Source: Aptenodytes patagonicus
Taxonomy: Eukaryota; Chordata; Aves; Sphenisciformes; Spheniscidae
Direction of reading: 5' to 3'
NCBI RefSeq assembly: GCF_965638725.1
Contig: NC_134949.1
Coordinates: 125,300,294-125,364,293 of the forward strand
Length of the DNA: 64,000 nt
Shown: in pieces, positions 38,461 through 51,875 of the stretch
Numbering within the stretch: position 1 is the stretch's first letter
Layout: every line of letters starts with the position of its first letter
The notes under the pieces: model-generated
Database searches by the model: none
Seen by the model: the letters and a program-made list of their open reading frames with translations, nothing else
What the model was told of the DNA's origin: nothing
Position numbers and translations under genes: made by a program

Positions 38461-41400
38461 CTAAAATGAAATATTGTGGGTTTTAGGAATGTTCTTAAAT
38501 AGCCTAGGAACGTAAAGAGTCACGAAGCATTAATGAGAACAAGTTTTACTTCCTTATTTCATTGCTTAAGTTGTTGTTATTGACGGTATTTCAGTCTTGA
38601 GGGTTATGACAATGCTATTTACTAATAAATATAACAGGAGAGGGCAAGATGTTTTTAAACATGATCGTTGTGCCATTGAATCCAGGTAAATATCTTTATT
38701 TTTACCTTTTTCATTATGTTTAATTTTATTAAATGAATTGGCACGCAAATATAATCAGTAATGGCTAATATAGGGCCAGAAAAGTCACGTACAATGCAAC
38801 AGAGAAACCACATGAGATCTAAACTCTAGTTGTAATTTTCTTGCTTTTAAATGGAACCTAAATATATGTATGATTTTCTCTCCCTTAATTGACAACACAG
38901 TTGCTTGTAGCGTGGAGCAGAATATACTGCAAGTCTCTAACCTATAAATGAGTTGGCTCCACTTTTTAGTAGAAAAAGGTATGTGTATGCTGAATGCCTA
39001 CAGTAAATGCATTTGTCTGCCGCAGGGGACAAATTACACTAGGTTCTGTGCTTTGGAGAGACTTAGAGTGCCGCCAAAATGAGATAGAGTCCAAGCTTAA
39101 CAGAGAAGCATGAAGTTGCAATTATTAAAATAGCTAAATAAGACTTCCGTAAGTCAGTCTAATATCGGCAGTGGGAGAGAGCCAGAAGAGAGTCTGGCAA
39201 ACAGTGAGGAGAGAGATTCACAGGCAGAATCAGAAGACCTGTGTTTTCTGTCAATTTTAAAAGGGGATTTCAAAGACAAATGCTGACTTCAGTTAACTGG
39301 TGGGGTCTGGAAAGGCTGCAGGCCGAAAAGGCGGAGTACAAAATACGGGCGTTAACGCGTTCCAGATTACTAGCTCTGTAACTGATCTAGTAAGTGACCT
39401 CAACAATCTGTTTCACCTCTGTAAATGCGCGACCTTTAGGTCACGTACTGTCTCCTACCATTTGTGAAGTATTTAGCATGATGGCGTTCAGACCTTGGTT
39501 CTTTCTACAGGCCTCACTGTGATGAAAATAACACGGGTATTTTTAGAAAGAAAAACTCAGATAAAGGAATAGATGCATTGGTTTCTTCTGTTCTATAGAA
39601 TCTCTGCAAAATACAGGCGTTCATAGATGAGTCCCTTGCATATAACTGTTATATGAGAACACAATCAATGGCTAAGACTTACATAAAATCTATTTACAGT
39701 GATCACTGTAATGAGGAGATACTCCCAGCCCCTGAAGAAGTCCTTTTCCTTTCTCGGCAATAGATCCTGAGCCAGAAACATATGTTGACATCGGCTACGA
39801 TGAAGATTCACAACCAACAATTTGAGATCGGTATTTGATTAGTGTGGAATTAACACGCTATTAATTGCAGCACACTTTTACAGATAAAGCACTGACTTCT
39901 TACCAACGTGACCAGGAACTCCTTTTAGAAGTGCAGCAGTCTGAAGATGCCTTGTACCATGGAGCTGCTCAGCTGCCCGTGCAGCACCGCCAGCAGCTGG
40001 ATTTCAGTGACGCTTAATATATTATTTTGTTGAACTAGTTCCTGTCAGTCAGGTGCCAGCTAATGGCTGTCAGACCCATGTAAATTACCAATACCATCGG
40101 TTCATTCAACTTCTGCAAAGATCAAATGAGTTTCTGAGAAAAATGTTAAAGTATACCTCTACGTGTTCTATTAAAAGTTTCTGGCTTTGGTATTTTCTCG
40201 GTTGATTGCCTTTCTGTTCTACATTGGGCATCTGTGTATGCTTTGTTTGCTTTTGCTTTTTGATTCTTATCTTCGGAAGACTTTTCCTCCTATAATTGGC
40301 AATTAAAGGTAAAAATAATGAGGGAATACTTGTTTAGTGACTTTTAAACATACACAGTCAGTACAATACTTATAAAAAGATCAGTAATTTCTATTACTGT
40401 TATATTCTTATTTTGTATCACAACGTTTGTCCTACATATTTTCTGTAATACAGTTACATTCACACAAAATCCACATCCTAGAAAGTTACGATGACGGATC
40501 AGGCTATTCAGGCATATTACTGAAACTTACGGAATAACATACAGCTTAGTTGGGAGCTTAAACAAGGGATTGGATCCAGATCTTTCATACCTTTGTTAGC
40601 CGAACTGGACTTTTTTCTGTTTCCTGAGTTTGGTACTCTGACAGCAGCAGTGATCTAAAACTCTGTTTATCTACTTGGACTGATCTGTTTATACTAAGAC
40701 CTATTGAAAAAGGACAATCATTAGTAATACAGTAGTTTCTGGAATTGTACTGTTGGTATAAACAAAAGATATCTCTGATGACTGATCATACTGGTATGTG
40801 GCCTAGGATTGAAACATTTTTTTGCCGCATGTCTTAATGCCCTTTAATAAAGAAATTCTTTGTTCTGCCTGATCTATAAATGCTGAAACTGGAACACAAA
40901 CATAGCTACCCGGACTTTTAAGCGTTTTCATCTGTACATCAGTACATCGTAAATATACTTAAGTTTTAGGTCTACGAAGTCCTGTTCAGATAGAACATGC
41001 GAAGTCAGACAAATGTGTCTGTACCCTAGAGCCCATGTGGCCTTAATTTGTGTGGTAACATTCTAATGTAAATTTAAGAGGTCTGGTATGAGGCCTCAGC
41101 TTTCAGGTTCCTAAATTCGGATCCTACAGATCCTAATAAACATGCTTGCTTTTATGCCTTCTGACTTGGCTACTCACCTTTCTCAAAGTTAAGCGCTTAG
41201 GTAAGGCTTTGTGGAAGCAAACTCTTCAGAGGCAATGCTTAACACCATTTGAAACATCTATGGTCTTTGAAAAGAGATTCCAAGGGAGTGACTGAATGAG
41301 ACATTTAAAGAAACAGCTGAATGGCGATGGGATGGGGAAGGTATATTGTTCTTTCATTCTATTTTTAGACTAATTTTGACATGAGTACAGTAGCTGAGAA

Positions 41401-44400
41401 AGTTGCTAGCACAGCAGCAAAAATGTGATCTTACCTACATGAACATTCGACCTCATTCCCAGTTTTGATCTCTGAAATCAGAGGAAGACTATCCATAAAA
41501 ACGGTGATTTTCAAATGTTTGCAGTTTGGTGGTAAAAAGGATGTTGATAACTAATTTGAGGATTACTCTTGAGGGCGTGGCCCTGATGATGTGGAGGGAG
41601 TTCGTTTCCCCTTTTGAGAGGGAACCAGCAAGTAGTTACTCCCGCAGCTTTTCCAGCAGAGCTCAGCGGCGCGTTCCTCAGACTCAGGACTAGGGGGAGC
41701 TGTACCTCCAGATGAGCCCGTGTGATCGTCCCACAGCTGAGCCAACTGCGCTCTCCTGGAGAGCTTACGAAATCAACGGCTTCATTCAAGAAACCAATTT
41801 TATTTATGTACACAGAGCTTTCTGATAACCTAAGCAAGCCTACCTTCAGCTATTCATCAGGAGCGTTAAAAAATGCAGCCCCACCTTTCCTTTTTTCTTT
41901 CCGGCCGGGGAAAAATTTTTGCAAACGCAGAATAGAAAGTAACTACTTGAAGCAGTAGGTCTTTCTAAGTCTGTTATAGGAAGATTCAAGTCAATAGTGA
42001 AAAGGAAAAACAATTGTCAGTAATTCCAGCTCTAGATTTCTAAATCATCTGTTTCCATTATCTGGCAGAGAATGAAACCTTTATTGGCCAAAAATACCGA
42101 AAGATCAGACAACTTTGCTTGGGACCTTTTCATTACAAAATACCAGGTCTCTCTCCGACTAAGCTCCCTTATCCTGCCTAAAGAAAAGAAGAATTTAAAT
42201 AGTGAACAGTGATTTAAGTACTGTAATTTAAATAACAATATTGCACAAATGTGAGTAAAATAAAAAACCCGCAGCTGGCTAGGTGATGTAACTAAAATTG
42301 GAATTCAGATCTTCATAAAAAACCAGGTCTGACTTGGAATGAGAAGTAGGAATTTGTGTTTCTTAATTTTACAGCTTGAATTACTAACCTTTTCCCTGTA
42401 GTTCACTTGTAGTTAGGGCAGAGTAATGGATTTGTAAAGGCAACGAAGAGGAAAGAAATAAGCAACTGACTATGAGTTTGTACTCATAGTACTCAGTTTG
42501 TACTGATACCGTAATTTGAAGAATTCTGTGGGCATGTGCAATATTTCCAGCAAGTATGTTTGCTACCATGTAAATTTTAAGTGCGCTTCTGTACCCGTAC
42601 GAAGAAAGTTCCAATTCCTCCTTCAGTTTAGGAGCAGGAGTATCTGACCAGTATTTTAAAGAGATACTTAACCCAGGAAGGTCAATGTTCAGCTCATTAT
42701 CCAAAATTAAGGGTGTAAGTTTGTTGTGCAGAAAGCTCTCCTTTAGAATACTGACAGAATGTTTATAATCCCGAGTAGGAGGCAAAATATTACTTTCAAT
42801 GTGGGGAAAGTACTTGAAATCTGTTTATTAGTTTCTGTATAAAACACATTTATTAGTAAATTCTAGATACTACATCTAAAGCGCCTGACAATTAGAAATT
42901 TATAAGTGCTTCAAGAAAACTGTCTTCAACATTTTTGTCCCTGATGAATACAGTGAGCACATGGGCCACATAACCGTCCTCGGCTTGTATGATTTGTCAT
43001 CGTTTTTAGCTGTTGCTCCCTCAGTTCAAGGGGTGGGATCCACTTGTCTGAACACAGGCGCCTAATGCTATTTGAGATGCCCTCTAGCATTCAAGGTATC
43101 CACATAAGGCTGGCCGGTATTACACAGGACGATGGGACAGCCATGTCCTTCTGGAACAACGACGACAGGGCCAGGCAGAATGTGCTAGGGTATCTCAGAT
43201 GGCACTGGATGCCTATAATTAGGCAGCTGAATGCCACACAAGGTAGCTGCTCTTGGAACGGTTGACAGACAAGATTGCATATAATAGATATTTCTCTCTG
43301 ATACCTGTCTGAGCATCCATGTGACAGAAATACTCTTTACTAAAGAGCTCTCTTCCTTCCTTGATAGAATTACCTTTCTATTGTTCTTTTCTAGCATTCT
43401 ACTATATTATTCTAAATAACATCAATTCTGTGAATAGAATTAATTGAGAGGATATATGATAACTGGGCTATTACGATCTCTGGTTGCGCATTTAAATTTA
43501 CTTACGCTAAAAACCAAAGGACTACTAAGGATAAACATTCTCTTCTCTCAGGTAAGCTGACAGTATGATCATCAGACTGGCCTTTAAACTTCCTAAACCT
43601 TGTATCGGAAAACTCCTCCTCTCCTTCCACCCCAACAAAATGCCAATTGCAGAAGCTTCAATAATGGACATTGAAGCATCTCTGCTATCTATAAGTTACG
43701 GGGTCTAAGGATTTTAAAGATGAGAAAACTGTTTTTAAAGTTTATTCATTAAATTCATTATTCTTGCTCATAGAAAAGCACTTTGAAAGTCTGTACTAAA
43801 ACTAGGAACTTGCTACAGCAGGGCTGTTTGTGACGGGCTTTGAGTTAAGTGAGCCATGTTGTGGGAATTCTAGGTCTAGGGTGGCCACTTCTCCAGGCCC
43901 AGTCAAAGGGAACAGCCCAAACAAAAATTAGTCTGCAAAAGCTTTGTGGACTGATAGCTTCACCTTGTTAAAAGACAAATAGGTAAACAGCTCTTGATGC
44001 AAACAGACACTTAAAATAGCAGCACTACTTCAGTGTCACGGTTAGTATAGTAAAACTATGTATGCTAAATGCTATTCATGATGAGATTTGGGTTAAAGAT
44101 TAAAAACAGGTCATGTATACGTATCCATAAAATAAATGAGCAAAACACCAAGCACTTCTCTTTATATTATATGTGCCAGAATATTTTTAGCCCATATAAA
44201 AGTACCATATTGGCTTTTATTTTGGAATATATGTCCCAGTTATAAAACGATGTAAGTTTCACATAATTAAACAACAAAGGAAAATGAATATACACATACT
44301 TTTTTCATGAGGTACTGAATTGCCTTTGTCTTTTGGGATTTTCGGCATCCGATTTGCATAGATATTTTTAACATAAAGCTGCCGATCCTTTTCCTAAGAA

Positions 44401-47400
44401 GAAATAAACACTGTTAAACTTCTAAGATGCATTAAGAATTACTTTTTACCAGCTTAATTTTCCCATATTGGGAGAAAACTGTCAGCAGTTTTGCTTTGTG
44501 CCAGGCCATGTGGTGACTTTTGTCATTTACATAAATAGGAATCTGTCATTTTCTTTCATGAGCCAAATCAAAGTTCTCCCTTCTTAAGGCTAGGAGCACA
44601 CCTACATGACCTTTTTCATAACACAATGGTCAAAAGATGAAGTCTTCTCTAAGGATTTTTTCATTCGTTGTTCTTAGTGGTTTTTTTCAGACTAAGTAAT
44701 TTTTGGCTTCATTTCCTATTTTTTAATTTTTTTATTTGGTCAGTGCCCTTGGTGACAATGCGTTCAGTTCTGGTTTACAACCTATTGCTTGGGAGAGGAC
44801 ATATAAACGTCAGAGGCACACTTTAAAAATTTATTTAGCAAGAGTCCTCTTTCCTTACTGAAATCTGTCTTAAACACGGAAGAGAGATTTCAGTAACACT
44901 CTCACCATATCAATTTTTAGTGTGAAAAATAGGAGCTGCATTTAATTTGGAGATACCGGTTGATCTGAAAGGGAATTGTGTGTTTCAATACCTTGAACGG
45001 TCTGACTAAGCCAGGTGCCCAAAACTATGACTGTGTAAAAATAAACTGTTCTGGCACAGAAATAAGGTTAATAAGCATGTCTGGTCTTCTTTGTGGTAAA
45101 ACAACAGAAGGTTTTCTGACTCTAAATATAACATTAAGAGAACTGGACACACATAGAAAACTGTGGAAAACACAAAATAGAAATATTTTGGAGAAGTGTT
45201 AAGGTGAGAACTGTACTTTAGAATAATTTGCATTTTGGAACAGTTTTGCATTAGTGTTCCTGGGACTATAATTATTCCCGTCTCCCAGATCTGCACATAT
45301 AGGAGGAGAAGGGGCTCTGGCAGGGAAATAGCACTGCAAGTGCTGCTCGGGGGTCTTTGACACAGGGCCCCGGAAGAGCACTCTACTTTTTCCCTTTCCC
45401 AACAGCTCGCTGGGCTTTTGCAGCTGGGCAGCCTGGCTGCTGCCAAATATGAGGAGGAAAGTCTCTGCACCTGATACTTAGGTAAGAGGGACAAACAGTG
45501 CCCAGTACAGAAATGCAGATCTCCATGAATCCTCAGTAGTTGCCTGTTCTGCCCTTCACAATGTCTGCTAAAACTCCCCATAACGACATCTTTCACAGAC
45601 ACTTGATTCCATTTAGAAAGAGAAAGCTCCCTAGCGGAATCAACAGATGGATTGGTCACTTCATATAGAAATGAAAAAAAAAGTATATTTTAACTGTGTT
45701 ACAAACACAGTTTAAATTCTTAAACTTTCTTGTTTACAACTCATATGACATACCATTCATGGCAGTTTTGTTTCTATTTCTATTTAGTGTCACTTTTAGG
45801 TTTTCCTGTATGTTTGGTTTACAAGCATTCAGTAAGTGTTGCAAGTGTTGAACCAGACATACTTGTCCTGAAAATATTTGTCTAAACACCAAGCTGGAAT
45901 TTGAAACAAACTATTGAAACGTTCACGTAAGTCTTTCTGTTAAACTCTAGTTTTGCAGATTGTAATATTTGACTCATTTTGATTTGAAAGTGTTTCTATA
46001 AGGGAGCTCTTTTAAAGCTAGTAGATGAATATATTGACCTAGAGCTATCAAAATGGTAACAAGTTGGTGGGGATTCTTTGTTCAAATTGTGATGCATTAA
46101 TCCCTGTTTCGATTAGTTATTGAACTACTTCGAACTTTTGACAAATAGACTCTACAATAATGTAATCATTTTATATTTTGACTCTTTTTGGTAGACTATA
46201 GGCTCAGCTAGGAAACAAAAATTCCATTGCTAAATAATATAAAAGAGGCAAAAGGGAATGGGTAACATTAAATATTTGAATCTTCTTGTAGGAACAGAAA
46301 CCCATTTAAAATCTTGAATACCTTAATTTTTTGGTGAAGAGAGTTAATTTCCATTTGCAAGTTCTTTGTAATTATCCCAGCTTCCACAGCTTTTTTGTTC
46401 TCATTTGCCAACTGATGACTAAAGGTGCTATTGTTCAACTTCAGCTGCTTTTCTAGGCTCTTAAAAAAATTATGTATTTTACAATATGAAGGTACTCAGT
46501 ATGACTGTTGAAAATCTCAGTTCTTACCAGATCTAAAAAATAAGCATGCTAATATAATGAAAAGTAAACTTCTAATAATTATATTCTGTTTTAAACAATG
46601 CATGAAATTATGATGAAGTTTCTGAAAAAATACTTTAAAAATGAGGAAAACCTGGTTTAAAACCTAATTTTACTAAACAAAAAAAGTATATTTGGCATTC
46701 AAACATGAAAAATGAGGCTGTCCATTACCTTTCTGATGCACTAATGAATGCAATAATCTTTGAGAAATGTTAAGACAACATTTCTGTTCACGCTGAGATC
46801 TATTAACTGTGGCAGCATAAGGAGGCTTAGTGTAAATGAAAACTAGGTAATTTATGGAGTACTTTATCAAGTACTTTATCATCAGAACCCAGTGCCATGC
46901 ACTGAAATTAGTTACTAAAATTGTAAGGTGGACACCCAATCCTGCAAGCTTTTTATAGCTTCTCACCAGGACTTCTGTAAATAGAAAGTTTTCTAAAGAG
47001 AGTCTGAATTCAGCTGTTTATATTTTCATTTTCTTTCATGTAATAAATGTACTTCAGACCTAGCTGTTCAGACGGTGAAATGCCTCTAAGATTACCTGGC
47101 TCTTTATTTAATTCTATGCATAATGTACCCCATAGAAAATAGAAATTAATTCCTGGAGGAGAATGGAAATTTCACTCTTCCAGTTTTGTGTTAAAAACTG
47201 TATCTCTGTCTTTTTGTGAAAGGTTCAATAAGAGTGAAGAAGCATGAGCTATTAAAAGGAGCTGAACTATCTCTTCTTAAACTCCCATCAGGCTTTTACT
47301 ACAGTTGCATAATAAAACAACAGTAGAACCAACCCTAAAATCTAGGACACCTGACTGCTGCCTAATTCAGCAGCCACCCTACAGCTGAGTACAGTGAGTG

Positions 47401-48488
47401 GCAGTAATTAGTGACCCGGAGATGTAGGTATGTCCGTACTGCCCACCAGCACCACGTAAAAATAACAGCGCTAGTTCCAGATAAACCAGCTTTGGTTGTT
47501 CAAGGTAGTAGATCAGCAGCAGCCTGGTGGTCTCCATGTATGACTAATCCTGTGCTTTGCCAGGGTAAATTAGGGTCCGTGCTATTGTGGCTAGATGGCC
47601 CAAGCAAGCCTGGGTTCCCCATGCTGCTGGCAGGGAGCAGAGTAGATGCTCTGCTGAAGATTGCTCTCCGGCTGTACGCTACGCTTCTGACCTAACAGGG
47701 TTAAGGCCTATGACTTAATTCCTAAAAGATCTATATTGCCAAACTTAATCCACTCATATATTTCTGCCAGATTTTAAAATATTGGAAGGGGATACTACTG
47801 CCATTTTTAGTACCTTACACTCAGGACAGCTCTGGATTAAAAAGAAAGTTCCATGTTACAGGATTGTATCAGAATCATTAATGTGACGAGAAGCAGCTAA
47901 AAACTTTCCACTACTCTTGCACAGAAACCTCCCCTATTATTGTTCCACAATTACAATGATATGCATATATTACCTGTATTCTCTTATTATTCACTTCCAT
48001 TTTTTCTGTAAGGACTGATAATCTGTGATCAAGTTCCTCACTCTCTGCAAGAGCTTTGTCTTCTGAAAGCATATGCAAGGCCTGCAAAGCATCTTTAGTT
48101 TTTAGCAGCTCTGCTTCAACTTTTCTGAGCTTCCTGGATGTGTTTCTCTCGTCCTCCTGAGACATCCTCAGGAGTTTCCTTAAAGCTCTCACCTCATTAT
48201 AATGACTTGCTAAAAGATCCAGCAAGTTACTTTCTGAATTTTCGTATCTACCTATCGCTTTTGAGTGTCGACGCTGAAGCTGTTTCAAAATGTGGTTTTC
48301 TAAGCTTGATGCTTCTAGTTTGTGTTGTAAATCAAATATTTCATTCTTCAGCTCTTTAATTTTGTGAAGTCTTGCTGATGATATTCGCTGAGCCACTGCA
48401 TTTTTTTTCTGGGAAATCATACTACTCTGCAGGCTTAAAAACGAAGAATTCTCACGTGGTATCTTCTCAGCTGGCAATTTTTTTCCTC
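37880..48488 (-). CDS. LCA5L: LCA5L, lebercilin-like protein (six exons with an intact frame)
   Basis: LCA5L is the paralogue of lebercilin (LCA5), a coiled-coil protein of the ciliary base and axoneme; its own role is poorly known. Exons in order: 47974-48488, 46322-46459, 44300-44393, 40591-40700, 40157-40289, 37880-38460, with consistent phases. Starting at the first in-frame Met of the first of these exons (ATG ending at 48420) gives 500 aa; human is about 670. The lebercilin coiled coil is clear: AQRISSARLHKIKELKNEIF, LEASSLENHILKQLQRRHSK, SQEDERNTSRKLRKVEAELL, SLEKQLKLNNSTFSHQLANE, EKDRQLYVKNIYANR. The C-terminal tail has SEATENLHHGLPTSG and YEPSFGK. It ends at a TGA right after ELFGPGCV, earlier than in human. 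An upstream exon (51876-52157) would carry the N-terminus but its frame is broken. Confidence 0.93.
40157..40289 (-). CDS. LCA5L: LCA5L exon 5
   Basis: 133 nt between ATTATAG and GTATAC. It encodes EEKSSEDKNQKAKANKAYTD to EKIPKPETFNRTRR and ends in phase 1; the next exon supplies AG to make Glu. Weakly conserved, Lys/Glu-rich; supported mainly by splice signals and phase. Confidence 0.85.
40591..40700 (-). CDS. LCA5L: LCA5L exon 4
   Basis: 110 nt between TTCAATAG and GTATGA. It contains LSINRSVQVDKQSFRSLLLS and ends RLTK in phase 0. SVQ.D matches human LCA5L. Confidence 0.88.
43020..43270. repeat. Possible unclassified dispersed repeat in an LCA5L intron
   Basis: About 250 bases, clearly less AT-rich than the surrounding intron and open in one plus-strand frame, without similarity to a protein family I know. 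Its texture resembles old avian interspersed repeats, but no terminal repeats were seen and I cannot classify it. Confidence 0.25.
44300..44393 (-). CDS. LCA5L: LCA5L exon 3
   Basis: 94 nt between TTCTTAG and GTATGT. It encodes EKDRQLYVKNIYANRMPKIP and then KDKGNSVPHEK, matching the lebercilin KEKERELDIKNIYSNR-type motif. It ends in phase 1. Confidence 0.92.
46322..46459 (-). CDS. LCA5L: LCA5L coiled-coil exon 2
   Basis: 138 nt (46 codons), phase 0, GTATTC donor. It encodes SLEKQLKLNNSTFSHQLANE through NLQMEINSLHQKIK. Confidence 0.93.
47340..47700. repeat. Possible unclassified repeat or relic in an LCA5L intron
   Basis: About 360 bases, more GC-rich than the flanking intron, with sharp composition edges and no recognised family. 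It shows no clear similarity to the block at 43020-43270. Confidence 0.2.
47974..48488 (-). CDS. LCA5L: LCA5L coiled-coil exon (probable start codon inside)
   Basis: 515 nt between GAATGCAG and GTAATA. It encodes AVAQRISSARLHKIKELKNE to LTEKMEVNNKRIQ. The first ATG in frame ends at 48420 (MISQKKNAVAQR). An ATG just upstream (MSVYFGLNAGG) would read through the acceptor only if transcription began in the intron. Confidence 0.93.
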
Positions 48489-49288
48489 CTGCATTCAGAC
48501 CAAAGTAAACTGACATTGATATACAGCAATCATTTGAGACAGCAACATCACTGTGTGCCTTTACTGCTCACATAAGCTCATATACTGCTTATCCAAGCTA
48601 CTTAACTGTGGTATATTTAATAAAACGCCCAAGATCTATACTAAGACTCCAATGTTCAAGTATTTCGCAGATAAATCCATTGAAGATATTATATCTCTGT
48701 GTGTGCATTTATGTGGCTGCACTGGGCTATAGCTAACTAGGTCTGTAGGAGGTCAAGGTTCCCCCCTTTCAGTCTCTGAAGCCATTTCCATTCGGAACAG
48801 CCATCATGCTCACTTTCCATTAATAAGGGTAACTACATAGGTGGTGTCTTCTGAGGCAAACAGCAATAATACTCTGGGAATAACTTAGTAAAGTATGTTT
48901 ATGTTAACATGTTACTCCAGTATCAATGGAAACAAATTTTCTCTCTGTAAATCATGCAGTTCACTAATGTAGGCATGATCTGGGGACTGATGAACCAAAT
49001 TCACCCCATCTAGAAATACTCCCAAGAGGGAGGACCTACACCTTGAACAGGAGCGTGATAAAAAAACCCAACATAGTAATCTACAGGTCTGCACGAACTC
49101 AAAAACCAAGGTGCTCACAACAGCACATGGTTAATTTTTTCTGCAGCTAGGATTTCTAACCAGCTTTCTAGAATTTTCAAGTCAGCTTTGAACTGAACTA
49201 CATTTTTAACCCTTACATGCTTATTAGAACAGTTACGCAGCTGTTTACACTGTTTCTATACAGCAATTGAAAAAAATCTTTATGGGCT

Positions 49289-49361
49289 AGCATTCTAAGT
49301 GTATTACTGCCATTTGCCTTTCTAAAGAAGCATTCTAAGTGAATTACTCTCATTTTCCTTT
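49289..49361. repeat. Imperfect tandem duplication, about 33-bp units
   Basis: Two units sharing AGCATTCTAAGTG at 49289-49321 and 49329-49361, separated by 7 bases, with a few mismatches. In an LCA5L intron. Confidence 0.8.
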
Positions 49362-50659
49362 GCTGAAACATAATTAGAATTTGAAAATAGTCAAGACTGT
49401 AAATCTGAGCGTGTTCCCCTTTTTCAGGCATATATTCAATTTCACTATAGCTCTCAAGACATTTCAGGGAGTATTTTGCTAGAAGTTGATTATAATAATT
49501 TATAGATCACATAACATTTTATGGATAAAATAGGCAAGGCCCTAACTTAAAAAACACCAGAGGAAAAGAACAGATCTTTTCAAGCACTTCTGTTGAATCC
49601 AATGGGTGTTCTGCACACAAACTCTTTACAGGAGCAGGCCCCAACCAGAACACTCCATTGCAGATGGGAGGCAACATCAAATCAGCAGTAGGAAAAGGAA
49701 AGGAGGACACTGCTGAGGGCACCACCACGCCATGGCCTCGCTGCTTCCATGACCTAAGCCAGAATAGTGGAAAGCTACAGAAAGAGTGTTATCTAGGAAG
49801 ACAGAGATGCGTGGGGCAGTCGTTTCAGTGGGGAAATGGCTCTTCCCTGCCGCAGCAGCACCTATTCCTCTCTCTCCCCTTTCCCGCTGGCAGCAGCTGC
49901 AACAACCTTCCGGTTCTCCACAGCTTCAGCCCAGCTCTGCTCCTCCCCTTCCCATGGCAGGGCCTGGAGTCTGGCCTGGGCCCTGACACCCATGCCTGGT
50001 GTGCGAGGCAGCAAGTTTGAGGAAAGTATGAAGGGGGTCAGTTACACAGAAAGGTAGACTGATGATAATGGGGTGAAGTTGGAATGGCATGGAGAACAAC
50101 CACGCTGCCTGTCCTTTGCTCTTACTCCTGAAATACCCAATGTACTCCACCGTTTCAGGATACAAACCAGACGGTCTTTGTTCTGCTGGCTCTGCTGATA
50201 GAGGAGAGGAAGCGGGGGCAAGCTGGTAGGACCTCGCTCATACAGAACCACACAAGGAGAATAGACTATCAAATTCAATGTGATAGCAAAAGGAAAGGAT
50301 AGAAAGAATCTGAGATTAGGAATCAAAAGGGGGAGAGACTGTGATTTGGGTGGGGCAGTTATTTTGTTTACATATGTTTTAAATGGATTAAGATGGACTA
50401 TCATGGAGGTTCAAGTAAACAGAGAAGAAATTATAGCTGTCAGCTGAGGTCAGACACGTTCAAGACCTTCTGCAGTTAGCAAAATTAACAGGTGCTGTGA
50501 AAAAAACTCACCAGAGTTAAAAACCAAAGCAAATGGAAGGTATGCAAGCATCACACCTGCATGTTCTCTGTAATACGATTCCACTGCAGGAAGACTACAA
50601 TATGACCACAAATGTTGTCACACAAATATTTGCAAAATGAGAACAACCATTACCTTAGT

Positions 50660-50801
50660 ATTTTATTTTGCCAGAATGGAATGAGAGGATGTAAAAGAAA
50701 TGGGAAAATACCTTCCTGCAAAAGCTGACAAAAATACTGTAAAATCTATACACGTCTACACAGGGTGAAAATGTAGGTTATAATTGTGTTCCTGGGAAAC
50801 C
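50660..50801. repeat. 142-bp direct repeat, copy 1
   Basis: Identical to 51721-51862 except one base (C here, T there, in the ACACGTCTA-CACAGG stretch). Sharp ends; sequence outside the 142 bp is unrelated. It lies in the LCA5L intron between the broken exon and 48488. Confidence 0.97.
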
Positions 50802-51720
50802 AATCATTTCAAGTAGCCATGAACAAGCAAAAATAACCACTTAAAATATCCAACACAGCTAGTAGCCAATAACGATTCTTCTGCTAAACAGATTTTAAAA
50901 ATGTGGTTATTCTTTCTGGTCTGCTAGTTTCATGCCCGTATGACTTCTTCACAGCAGCATATAACTTATATAATAGAAGAGATAATCAGTGGTCCCTCTC
51001 TCTTCTTTTGGTTGATTTGCATCTTGTGGATTTGGTAGATCTAGATGAAATTTTGAAGCCTAGCAGGAAAAGGGTCGTTGGTTTTACACTCATTTTTTTG
51101 ATGTGGTATGGTGGGATTTAAGAAAGTATGGGTCTAGATATGAAAACATGCAGACATGAAAAGATTCTTCACTGTTAACATTTAAGTAAAGGGAATATAT
51201 TTGTGCTATATGGTCATTCCATTGAAGCACAAACTTAATTTTACATGATACACCATGACTAAGCTGGCCAAAACATGTCTTTTTTGTCAAAACTGACACT
51301 TTTGTGCAGACATATAATTTTTGAGTAACTTTCCTCAGGAAAGGCTTCTTCAGACTCATCATGTGATGCATGGTCAAAACCAGAAATTGCAGTATATGTG
51401 GGAGAGCCATTTTCAAGTCCTCAGATTAAAACTGAGGAATAAGGATTGCAGAGGCACTCCCACATCTCAGGTGATTATCCTGCCTCTTGGATCACCGAGT
51501 ATTGTGGGATAACACAATAGGGAATCTCTGTCTCTCTTCCCTCCCCTTCCTACTGTTTGAAATATGATTTATTACTTTTCTTCACTGAAAAACTGTTTCC
51601 CCTGTCTTCCTAATTACTGAAAAAATGCCAAAGAAAGGGAACAGCTGTATTTCTCAAGAGAGTCTCATTTTACTACTACCAGAAAACAAAGTACCTTTTT
51701 TATCATCTTGGAGGAAGATG

Positions 51721-51862
51721 ATTTTATTTTGCCAGAATGGAATGAGAGGATGTAAAAGAAATGGGAAAATACCTTCCTGCAAAAGCTGACAAAAATACTG
51801 TAAAATCTATACACGTCTATACAGGGTGAAAATGTAGGTTATAATTGTGTTCCTGGGAAACC
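51721..51862. repeat. 142-bp direct repeat, copy 2
   Basis: Second copy, same orientation, start to start 1061 bp from copy 1. Its right end is 13 bases from the splice donor of the broken LCA5L exon (exon ends at 51876), so it includes intron but no exon. Confidence 0.97.
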
Positions 51863-51875
51863 GAACGCATATCAC

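Noticed and set aside
45006-45659. 217-codon minus-strand frame in an LCA5L intron
   Set aside because: No family resemblance, no matching splice phase with LCA5L, and lacks the lebercilin pattern.
50660-51862. The 142-bp repeats as terminal repeats of an LTR element
   Set aside because: The ends lack TG...CA, no target-site duplication was seen and the interior has no viral-type coding.
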